A stretch of DNA of 19,037 nucleotides from JAIBBG01 sp043748015. GTDB lineage: Bacteria > Bacteroidota > Bacteroidia > Flavobacteriales_D > Sanyastnellaceae. The DNA lies in NCBI GenBank assembly GCA_043748015.1, contig JAYTOA010000018.1:1-19037 (forward strand), in the 5' to 3' direction. The notes beneath the pieces were generated by a model, which was not told the DNA's origin, ran no database searches, and saw only the letters and a list, made by a program, of their open reading frames with translations. Positions 8,170 to 14,929 of this stretch are shown here, piece after piece (the first letter of the stretch is position 1; each line of letters begins with the position of its first letter). Position numbers and translations under genes: made by a program.

Positions 8170-8640
8170 TTAATCAGCAGCGTATTCGCCACAACCTTTC
8201 ATAGCCTTTCCGGCAAATTGAAAGGAAATTGAATGCGAATGTGGCTTGCCCTCATTGTCAGAACATGATTGATGAATGATGCTAATAGTAAGGGCTTCCG
8301 ATTTTTCTCCTTGCATGATATTTCCGCTGAATTTCACTTCACCCGTTGCGACATTTGGTTTACTTCCCTTCATCAAACCTTCCTTTTGAAGATCGCCGCT
8401 AAAAACTTCTGTTCCATTATTCAAATTGAGGCGCAAAGGAAACGATCCATCACTTTTTGCTTCTAGAGAAAGATCCCAGGAGTTATCAGCAGCTTTTCCG
8501 GTGAAATATCCTTGCGCTTCAGGCTGAGGAAGTTCTTGTGAGTGTTGCTTGTCAATATCTGCAGCAGTCTGTGGTGGTGATTGCACGCCCATATTGCAGG
8601 AACATATCAATGCTAAAGCGAGAATGCCAATGGTTTTCAT
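8170..8640 (-). CDS. Small lipoprotein, COG3650-like
   Basis: This 156-residue protein opens with a short hydrophobic signal ending ICSC; Cys15 (less likely Cys13) is the probable lipidated residue, so it should be membrane-anchored in the envelope. After a polar linker (about 20-42), residues 44-150 give a small beta-rich domain with GYFTGKAADNSWDLSLEA near the start and a C-terminal block QSCSDNEGKPHSHSISFQF followed by MKGCGEY. The two cysteines (126 and 150) and this spacing recall the COG3650 family of predicted membrane or periplasmic proteins (pattern CSDxMS...V.F....GCG); a disulfide between them is plausible. Function is unknown. It lies 12 bases downstream of the tiny membrane-protein gene and is likely co-transcribed with it. 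I am fairly sure of the gene and moderately sure of the family. Confidence 0.8.
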   Translation of the reverse strand: MKTIGILALALICSCNMGVQSPPQTAADIDKQHSQELPQPEAQGYFTGKAADNSWDLSLEAKSDGSFPLRLNLNNGTEVFSGDLQKEGLMKGSKPNVATGEVKFSGNIMQGEKSEALTISIIHQSCSDNEGKPHSHSISFQFAGKAMKGCGEYAAD

Positions 8641-8652
8641 CCAAGAATAGAA

Positions 8653-8796
8653 TTAGTTACACGAATCAAATATGCGCGAACCAGCGAAAAAGAAAATAGC
8701 CAACCAAACAAGGCCTTTCACCAGGAAAAAAATGAATCCTGCGACACCAAGTCGCTTGAGCCAAGTCTTAAAATTCTTCTTTTCCTCTTCCTGCAT
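8653..8796 (-). CDS. Small single-span membrane protein (47 residues)
   Basis: The reading frame can start at 8868, but the first 24 codons (MLLVAKNETF onward) run through the divergent promoter region and look non-coding. From the ATG at 8796 the protein is MQEEEKKNFKTWLKRLGVAG followed by one hydrophobic helix FIFFLVKGLVWLAIFFFAG and a short tail. The layout is a charged, basic N terminus with one transmembrane segment at about residues 18-40. I recall similar tiny proteins in Bacteroidota with a K-x-L-K-R-x-G-x-x-G-F-x-F-F-x-x-K-G pattern, without a known function. It is 12 bases upstream of the lipoprotein gene, so the two probably form an operon. Confidence 0.6.
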   Translation of the reverse strand: MQEEEKKNFKTWLKRLGVAGFIFFLVKGLVWLAIFFFAGSRIFDSCN

Positions 8797-8804
8797 ATTG
8801 AATT

Positions 8805-8856
8805 GCAAAGAACCACATTTTAAGATGAATTCAGCACCGAAAGTTTCGTTCTTTGC
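8805..8856. promoter_or_regulatory. Inverted 9-base repeat in the divergent promoter region
   Basis: GCAAAGAAC (8805-8813) and GTTCTTTGC (8848-8856) are exact reverse complements separated by 34 bases. They lie between the divergent starts at 8796 and 8890. Each copy read toward its gene is GTTCTTTGC, which contains the TTTG core of the Bacteroidota -7 promoter element but not the preceding TA. They could be paired promoter elements or an operator shared by both genes; this is inference. Confidence 0.4.
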
Positions 8857-8889
8857 GACCAACAGCATATCAAGACAAAAACATTCAAA

Positions 8890-10377
8890 ATGAAAAAGAT
8901 ACTGGTTGCCAATAGAGGTGAAATTGCACTGAGAGTGATGAGATCAGCCAAAGAAATGGGCATTGCTACCGTTGCCATTTACAGTGAAGCAGATCGCTCG
9001 GCTCCATTTGTGAAATACGCGGATGAAGCCGTATGTGTTGGTCCGCCGCCTTCCAACCAAAGTTATTTACGTGGAGATAAGATCATAGAAATCTGCAAGG
9101 AACTAGGTGTCGACGGAATTCATCCCGGTTATGGATTTTTATCCGAGAATGCAGGTTTTGCCCGTGATGTAAAAAAAGCCGGACTCATATTGATCGGACC
9201 GAGTCCCGAAGCCATGGAAATCATGGGGGATAAACTTTCCGCTAAACGCGCTGCTAAAAAATATAAAATTCCGATGGTTCCGGGAACAGAAGGTGCTGTA
9301 AGCGATTTAGAAGAAGCGAAGAGAACAGCTCTTGAAGTGGGACTGCCGATACTCATCAAAGCCAGTGCAGGCGGAGGAGGAAAGGGAATGCGCATCGTCG
9401 ACAAAATCGAAGAACTGGAAGAACAGATGAGTCGTGCCATCAGTGAAGCGTTGAGCTCATTTGGCGATGGTGCAGTGTTCATAGAAAGATATGTAGCCGG
9501 ACCACGTCACATAGAAATTCAAGTCCTGGCAGACAATCACGGTAATGTGGTGCATCTCTTTGAAAGAGAATGCAGCATACAACGCCGTCATCAAAAAGTG
9601 ATAGAAGAAGCGCCATCATCGGTCCTCACTCCGGAGTTGCGAAAAGCGATGGGCGACAGTGCCTGCGATGTTGCGCGCAGTTGCAATTATTCAGGGGCGG
9701 GTACAGTAGAATTTCTACTCGATGAAAACCTCAATTATTATTTCCTCGAAATGAATACTCGTCTGCAGGTTGAGCATCCCGTATCAGAAATGATTACGGG
9801 AATTGATCTTGTGAAAGAGCAAATCAATGTTGCGCGAGGAGAGAAATTGACCTTTACACAAGACGAACTAAAAATCAATGGCCATGCACTTGAGGTGCGT
9901 GTATATGCCGAAGATCCTTTAAACGACTTCCTTCCTGATATCGGAAGACTTGTGACCTATCAGCGACCATCCGGACCAGGTGTACGCGTTGATGATGGAT
10001 TTGAAGAAGGCATGGATATTCCAATCTATTATGACCCAATGATTTCCAAATTGATCACACATGGCAAAGACCGGAATGAAGCAATTCGTCGCATGGTAAG
10101 AGCCATAGATGATTACAAGATCACCGGATGTCAAACCACAATGCCCTTTTGCCAATGGGCTATACAACACGAAGCTTTTGTAAGCGGAAATTTCGACACA
10201 CATTTTATCAAAAAGTATTTCGTTCCTGAAGTGCTGAATCGCTCGGACAAGGCTGAAATGGAAATAGCTGCATTGGCTGCATTGAAAGCAATTCTCGAAA
10301 AAGGCGCAGCGACAAATTCCGGTTCAGAGCAAACACTTGTTAAATCAAAGTGGAAATCTCAACGTTTGCATAATTGA
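8890..10377 (+). CDS. accC: Biotin carboxylase subunit of an acyl-CoA (acetyl/propionyl-CoA) carboxylase
   Basis: This 495-residue ATP-grasp enzyme carboxylates the biotin of a carrier protein using ATP and bicarbonate. It begins MKKILVANRGEIALRVMRSA, the canonical N-terminal domain, followed by GIHPGYGFLSEN (77-88), GDK (113-115), the flexible ATP lid KASAGGGGKGM (157-167), HLFERECSIQRRHQKVIEE (222-240) and the active site LEMNTRLQVEHPVSE (286-300), where Glu287, Asn289, Arg291 and Glu295 match the Escherichia coli AccC catalytic set. It ends near KSKWKSQRLHN, without a fused biotinyl domain (no A/V-MKM motif). No biotin carrier or carboxyltransferase gene is adjacent, so acetyl-CoA versus propionyl-CoA carboxylase membership cannot be settled here; accC is used in the broad sense. 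It is transcribed divergently from the small membrane protein gene. Confidence 0.92.
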   Translation: MKKILVANRGEIALRVMRSAKEMGIATVAIYSEADRSAPFVKYADEAVCVGPPPSNQSYLRGDKIIEICKELGVDGIHPGYGFLSENAGFARDVKKAGLILIGPSPEAMEIMGDKLSAKRAAKKYKIPMVPGTEGAVSDLEEAKRTALEVGLPILIKASAGGGGKGMRIVDKIEELEEQMSRAISEALSSFGDGAVFIERYVAGPRHIEIQVLADNHGNVVHLFERECSIQRRHQKVIEEAPSSVLTPELRKAMGDSACDVARSCNYSGAGTVEFLLDENLNYYFLEMNTRLQVEHPVSEMITGIDLVKEQINVARGEKLTFTQDELKINGHALEVRVYAEDPLNDFLPDIGRLVTYQRPSGPGVRVDDGFEEGMDIPIYYDPMISKLITHGKDRNEAIRRMVRAIDDYKITGCQTTMPFCQWAIQHEAFVSGNFDTHFIKKYFVPEVLNRSDKAEMEIAALAALKAILEKGAATNSGSEQTLVKSKWKSQRLHN

Positions 10378-10471
10378 ACTAACTTCGCAATTAGCCTATA
10401 CGGCAGTAACATTTTAGGGTTTAAAGCGTTATATAAATGTTGAGCACGATTATTGGCTGCTGAGATAGAAC

Positions 10472-11143
10472 GTGAAAAAACAATTCATTCCATTATTGTT
10501 TGTATTCCTCTGGAATAGCAATTACGCGCAAGAAAATACCGGCGCGCGTTACGTAGTACTCGATACTTTAACAACAGAGTTTTACAATTCTGTTTGGTAT
10601 GTACTCGATGGAGATACTTTGGTAACAGCAACGCACACTGCGATTGATGTCAGCGCGAAAGCGACCAACCGCCACAAGAAAAATCAGTACGACAGGCTTC
10701 AGAAAAAAGTAATTAAGGTTTATCCGTACGCACATGCCGCCGCTGAGGTGATGAATATGTATGCTGCGCTCTGTGCGCAAATTACCGATCCAGGTCAGCA
10801 GAAAAAATTACTTGATGAAGCTGAAGCTTGCATGAAAAAGCAATTTGAAAAAGACCTCCGAAACATGTCGATCTCAGAAGGTGTTATCCTCATCAAGTTG
10901 ATAGATAGAGAAACCGGCGAGAACAGTTATAAACTTGTTCAACAACTCAAAGGAAAACTTTCCGCATTCATGTGGCAAAGCGTTGCCCGTGTCTTTGGTC
11001 ACAACCTAAAAGACGAATATGAATCGGAAGGTGAAGATGTTTGGATTGAAGGCATCGTGGTTCAGATAGAAGACGGTTCAATTCCCGTTGAGCTGAAGCA
11101 AGTAGATCCATTCGGATTGAAAGCCTATTCGATGAATCGTTAG
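10472..11143 (+). CDS. DUF4294 family exported protein
   Basis: This 223-residue protein belongs to DUF4294, a family I know from Bacteroidota. It has a Sec signal peptide (MKKQFIPLLFVFLWNSNYAQ, cleavage near 19-20). The core runs from YDRLQKKVIKVYPYAHAAAEV (73-93) through SISEGVILIKLIDRETGENSY (133-153) and FMWQSVARVFGHNLKDEYES (166-185) to EDVWIEGIVVQIEDG. It is probably periplasmic, and the function is unknown. The start is a GTG at 10472; the next in-frame ATG would remove the signal peptide, so GTG is preferred. The 94-base gap after the biotin carboxylase gene holds no terminator I can recognise, so read-through from accC is possible. The 73 bases before the next gene are T-rich without features. 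Confidence 0.88.
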   Translation: MKKQFIPLLFVFLWNSNYAQENTGARYVVLDTLTTEFYNSVWYVLDGDTLVTATHTAIDVSAKATNRHKKNQYDRLQKKVIKVYPYAHAAAEVMNMYAALCAQITDPGQQKKLLDEAEACMKKQFEKDLRNMSISEGVILIKLIDRETGENSYKLVQQLKGKLSAFMWQSVARVFGHNLKDEYESEGEDVWIEGIVVQIEDGSIPVELKQVDPFGLKAYSMNR

Positions 11144-11216
11144 TCTTTATCAATTCTTTCACTAGTCCATCATCAAATCCTATTTCCTTATCATTGTCAG
11201 CGATTATTATTGCTGA

Positions 11217-12446
11217 ATGCCATTGATGAACAGTCCTTTCCTAACATGGGTGCGCCAATCGAACGCGGCAAAGCGATTTGCTGTCATTGCATTTTTGTTG
11301 TGCATTGCCTATTACATTTTGGAGACCATCAATGGCAGGGCTCAAATGGCCGACTTCCGTGTTTACTATGATGCGGCCAACGCGTTTCTTCACAACACAC
11401 AACTTTACGGGAAATCGTTTGGAGTAAGCAGCGGGTTTTATAAATACTCGCCGTTTGCATGTCTTCCGTTTGTGCCACTGGCGTTACTTCCATACAAGAT
11501 CGCATCCATCATATACTATTTGCTCGTTGCATTTTCCATCGTCTGGTTTTCGCTTTATCTACTTTATTTATTTCATTCAAAAACAGAAAAACAATTAGCG
11601 TTAAAGACAACACGAATCGGTTGGATACTTTTTACCATTTCACTTTTCATGGCCGACCATCTCGAACGTGAATTGCACTTGGGAAATGTGAATTTGTTTT
11701 TGTTGATCGGTGTCGTTTTTTCATTCGTGCTCATTGAAAAAAACAAAAGCACAGCAGCCGGAATTATTTACGGCGTGCTGTTGTTATTCAAACCACACTT
11801 CATCATTCTCCTTCCCTATTTCATCTGGAAAAAACAGTGGAAAGTAATTGCGTCATCAGTATTCACCATAGCGTGCGGACTATTTCTTCCTGCTCTGTTC
11901 AAAGGTATTGGTGCGAATCAGCAACTTCTCGAAGATTGGTTAGGCGCGATGCGCGACCACAACATGAGACTGGAAGAAAGTCCGAATACTATCTATGGCA
12001 TCGTCAATCATTTTGTATTGAATCATCAAGGTAATGTGAATTTGGTGTTCTTGCTGCTGGCTTTGGTTGGCGGATTTTTCATTTGGTTTCTCATTCGTAA
12101 TCAAAAGAAAAATGGAAACAGCAAGGTGAATTTCATTGAATACTTTTTGCTGATCGCTCTCATTCCAAATCTTGCCCACACAGACACGGAGCACTTCATG
12201 TGGACATGGCCATTCATTGCTTTGATATTCATGTCACTTTTCACCCAAGAAATAAAACGTCGTTGGATGTATATCGCGCTTATGATCATCGCGTTCGTTC
12301 CTTATTGTTTGAACTCACCCGACATCGTTGGAAGAACCCTGGAGCAATTGTTTGATGAAGGCGGATTGCTCGGTGTTGCCAATCTAATCATTGCATCAGT
12401 CGCAGTGATGTTGCACTTGCGCAGCTCAACAAATGTCGTCGCATGA
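11217..12446 (+). CDS. GT87-type (DUF2029) polytopic membrane glycosyltransferase
   Basis: The 409-residue protein is strongly hydrophobic with about nine or ten membrane segments. Directly after the first segment comes MADFRVYYDAANAFLHNTQLYG (44-65, split here: DFRVYYDAANAF then LHNTQLYG), the first periplasmic loop that in GT-C enzymes carries the catalytic aspartate (Asp46 is the candidate). KYSPFACLPFVPLALLPY follows at 76-93. This is the signature of the GT87/DUF2029 family, whose actinobacterial members are polyprenyl-phosphate-mannose-dependent mannosyltransferases; the sugar and acceptor in this organism are unknown. Starts at 11217 or 11226 (MNSPFLTW) are both possible. The stop is separated by one base from the stop of the convergent esterase gene, leaving no room for a separate terminator. 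Confidence 0.8.
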   Translation: MPLMNSPFLTWVRQSNAAKRFAVIAFLLCIAYYILETINGRAQMADFRVYYDAANAFLHNTQLYGKSFGVSSGFYKYSPFACLPFVPLALLPYKIASIIYYLLVAFSIVWFSLYLLYLFHSKTEKQLALKTTRIGWILFTISLFMADHLERELHLGNVNLFLLIGVVFSFVLIEKNKSTAAGIIYGVLLLFKPHFIILLPYFIWKKQWKVIASSVFTIACGLFLPALFKGIGANQQLLEDWLGAMRDHNMRLEESPNTIYGIVNHFVLNHQGNVNLVFLLLALVGGFFIWFLIRNQKKNGNSKVNFIEYFLLIALIPNLAHTDTEHFMWTWPFIALIFMSLFTQEIKRRWMYIALMIIAFVPYCLNSPDIVGRTLEQLFDEGGLLGVANLIIASVAVMLHLRSSTNVVA

Positions 12447-12447
12447 T

Positions 12448-13317
12448 TTAGTGTACGTCCGATTTGAATTTCAGCATCAACGCGTCGTATACAGCGTTAT
12501 GCAAAATGCTGAGATGGTCTTCGTTTTTGAGAACTGAATGAAACAAATGCATTTTCTGGTCTTTGCTCAGCAAATCTGCCAACTTTTTTGAAGCCGAAAT
12601 CATTTCCGGTTCTTCCAGACCTCCGACCATGATATCTACAAAACGCACATTACCCTTTGAAAAATCACTTTGAACTTTCAGCAATGATTCATCGTCCCAC
12701 CAAAGACTTGGACTGACGATAATGTAATCATTGAACATTGAAGGCTTCTTCAATAATATCTCCGAGGCTAGCAGCCCACCAAGTGATTGACCAATGACGG
12801 TTCGCGATGAATTTGTTTTATAATTTACATCTATGAAAGGTTCAAGTTCATTTTCAATAAAAGAGATAAACTTCTCAGAACCACCCGAGGTTGGAAGCTC
12901 CTCTTTGTCCAACTTGTTATTGGAGGGAAAAGTAAAATCACGGCGTCGATCGACGTTGCCAATACCGACCACAATGTGCGGAGGTATCGATCCAATCATA
13001 GTTAGAAACTGCACGACACCGGCAACATGCACAAAATCTTCATCAGCAGAACCATCAAAAAGATAAATCACGGGAAATGTCGTTGAAGAATCAGCACTGT
13101 AGTTTTGTGGTAAATAGATGTTGAGTATTCGTGATTCATTTAAATGTGTTGAATACAGAGAATCAGTTTCACCCAAAACAAATAGTTTAGGACCAAGTTG
13201 TTGAAGTTGCTTTGAATCCGAAGGTTTAACGCTGCAGGCAATGAGTGTCCAACACAAAGCGCACAACAACAATGTCCAAATAAAAAAATTCTTTTCGGAA
13301 GATGTTCTTTTGCTCAT
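12448..13317 (-). CDS. Lipoprotein esterase of the PF00756 (esterase D/Fes-like) type
   Basis: This 289-residue alpha/beta hydrolase has a basic start, one hydrophobic segment and a lipobox LIAC with Cys28, so it is predicted to be an envelope lipoprotein. LNIYLPQNYS (65-74) and FPVIYLFDGS (81-90) mark the first strands and oxyanion region. The nucleophile is Ser178 in VIGQSLGG, His268 in KNEDHLSIL is the likely catalytic base, and an acidic residue near GGLEEPEM (232-239) probably completes the triad. Relatives include BesA, IroE and Fes siderophore esterases and other carboxylic ester hydrolases, but nothing nearby suggests iron uptake, so the substrate is open. It is transcribed after the strong terminator at 13331-13363 and must use its own promoter; I could not identify one. 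Confidence 0.88.
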   Translation of the reverse strand: MSKRTSSEKNFFIWTLLLCALCWTLIACSVKPSDSKQLQQLGPKLFVLGETDSLYSTHLNESRILNIYLPQNYSADSSTTFPVIYLFDGSADEDFVHVAGVVQFLTMIGSIPPHIVVGIGNVDRRRDFTFPSNNKLDKEELPTSGGSEKFISFIENELEPFIDVNYKTNSSRTVIGQSLGGLLASEILLKKPSMFNDYIIVSPSLWWDDESLLKVQSDFSKGNVRFVDIMVGGLEEPEMISASKKLADLLSKDQKMHLFHSVLKNEDHLSILHNAVYDALMLKFKSDVH

Positions 13318-13330
13318 TCGACGAATGTAA

Positions 13331-13363
13331 ACAAAGAAAAGGCCGCCAAATGAGGCGGCCTTT
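13331..13363 (-). terminator. Strong rho-independent terminator of the OmpA-domain gene
   Basis: GGCCGCC (13341-13347) and GGCGGCC (13354-13360) form a perfect seven-pair GC stem, extended by AAA/TTT, around a six-base loop. On the minus strand it is followed by the T-rich run TTTTCTTTGTTT. It sits 20 bases after the stop at 13384. Confidence 0.9.
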
Positions 13364-13383
13364 CAACTTCCATCTGAAATGAG

Positions 13384-14811
13384 CTAAATGCTCTTGTTGA
13401 ACACTTCCATGGCATCATTCACTTCTCTGTCACTCATAATAGAAGTGTCCAGTTGCACAGATTCCCTTGAAGTAACTATGTGTTTGAGACCAAAAAGATT
13501 CTTGTTTGGATTCGCCTCGTAACAAATCAACACAGCTTTTCTATCGGGAGGCACCTTCGGAAAATTCAATTCTCCGCTCGAGCCAACGGCACCGGCCATA
13601 ATCGCATTTGAATCTTCAAGCACCAATAAATAAATGGCCGAGGGAGAAACATTGGTAACAACTTGCTGAACAATTGCTGCAGGACTGTCCATGAACCGAT
13701 CACAATTGATCCAGGACATTCCCGTGACCTGAAATACAGCTGCGCTATTGTATAGTGCGCCGTTGTAATATCCATTTCGAAGCCACGATAACAACATCAA
13801 CCTGTCCGAGTCGGTAAGTGGTTCCTTATCATATTCTCTTGACTTATACACTGCAATTGTTGGGTAATCATCTCCATAAGATACCGCCACATCTCGACCT
13901 GCTATCCAAAAATCCTGCTTTTGAGGACCTGACTTTTTCTTGGGTTTTGTGTCATTGGATTTTGACCGGCTAAGAATATTGATCGACCGCATACTTTTAA
14001 TCTGACCATCAGTCTGCCAATTCAATTTACCGCTGTCGAAATTTCCGTAAAAAACTTCCATCCCTTCTTCGGCCTTTACTGTTTGCGATGCAAAAATCAA
14101 TTTGTAGGATTGCCCTTCGGCAACTTGCAACTCTTCATTGCCCTGATAGGCTTTGATGTTGATCATACCGCCACTTTCAATGAATTCGCCATTGCTTGTG
14201 GTTGTAAGGTTTTGCAGAATACAATCTTTAAGATTATAAAATTCACGCAACTCAATTCTGATGTTTTCACTTACAGGAAACCCATCGCATGTTGTGAAAA
14301 TATGTGGCGGAAAAAAAATCTTAGTTCCCTCGTTACCGATAATCTCATTGGCAACATCATGATTGATAAAACTTACCTGAGGTGCTTCTGCAGTCATTCC
14401 AAGCATAAACTTCTCTTCCTGCAGATCACAAAGTACTACTTCGACGCGTCGGTTTTCGCGCATACAAGCTTCATTGCTTTCATTGCATCGCGGCCACGAC
14501 TCACCATATGCTCTGAAATCTGCGTGATCAAATCCAGCTTGATTCAACACATTCAACACCGCCAGATTGCGTCGCTCGGATAACTTCAGGTTGTAATCAT
14601 TGTCGGCATCGACATCTGTATGCCCGCGAAGCTGCACAAGTTCATGTCGTTTGTGATAGTTGCTTGCCGCCCATATTTTCAATTGAAATAGATTGGCATC
14701 TTCGATCACATCACTTCCCTTTGGAAAGTGCACGGTAACATCCACATTTTGAGAGTAAGAAAAAAGAGAGAGTATGAGGGTAGCAGCTGTAATGATAAAT
14801 TTCGGTTTCAT
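13384..14811 (-). CDS. Periplasmic protein with N-terminal OmpA-like peptidoglycan-binding domain
   Basis: The 475-residue protein starts with a signal peptide MKPKFIITAATLILSLFSYS. A reading frame upstream to 14919 exists, but its 36 extra codons have no signal character, so the ATG at 14811 is chosen. Residues about 24-128 are an OmpA C-like domain: VHFPKGSDVIEDANLFQLK, then VQLRGHTDVDADNDYN, LSERRNLAVLNVL, AYGESWPRC and ENRRVEVVL. Asp66 and Arg81 match the diaminopimelate-binding Asp271 and Arg286 of E. coli OmpA. Residues 155-241 resemble a beta-rich module that I recall from Bacteroidota envelope proteins, with EGTKIFFPPHIF, PVSENIRIELREFYNLKD and TTTSNGEFIESGGMINIKA. The rest, to residue 475, is unrecognised. 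The gene lies 118 bases after ccmF, with palindromes in the gap and a strong terminator behind it. Confidence 0.85.
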   Translation of the reverse strand: MKPKFIITAATLILSLFSYSQNVDVTVHFPKGSDVIEDANLFQLKIWAASNYHKRHELVQLRGHTDVDADNDYNLKLSERRNLAVLNVLNQAGFDHADFRAYGESWPRCNESNEACMRENRRVEVVLCDLQEEKFMLGMTAEAPQVSFINHDVANEIIGNEGTKIFFPPHIFTTCDGFPVSENIRIELREFYNLKDCILQNLTTTSNGEFIESGGMINIKAYQGNEELQVAEGQSYKLIFASQTVKAEEGMEVFYGNFDSGKLNWQTDGQIKSMRSINILSRSKSNDTKPKKKSGPQKQDFWIAGRDVAVSYGDDYPTIAVYKSREYDKEPLTDSDRLMLLSWLRNGYYNGALYNSAAVFQVTGMSWINCDRFMDSPAAIVQQVVTNVSPSAIYLLVLEDSNAIMAGAVGSSGELNFPKVPPDRKAVLICYEANPNKNLFGLKHIVTSRESVQLDTSIMSDREVNDAMEVFNKSI

Positions 14812-14835
14812 AGGTTGTGATTTACAATTGCTGTT

Positions 14836-14868
14836 TTGCGAACGCAACCACAATTGAAATATTTCAAT
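14836..14868. promoter_or_regulatory. Two adjacent dyads upstream of the OmpA-domain gene
   Basis: A perfect 16-base palindrome, ATTGAAATATTTCAAT, occupies 14853-14868. Beside it TTGCG (14836-14840) and CGCAA (14843-14847) form a second dyad with a two-base centre. Both lie 25-57 bases before the start at 14811, where a regulator binding site would be expected, but no regulator is known and no TAnnTTTG promoter element was seen. Confidence 0.45.
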
Positions 14869-14929
14869 CAACCATGAAATCGAGAATATTGGGAGATCAA
14901 TTTGCCGATGATCATACACGCTCGTTGAA

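Noticed and set aside
14083..14583. 166-codon plus-strand reading frame
   Set aside because: It is antisense to the OmpA-domain gene across conserved motifs; a shadow frame.
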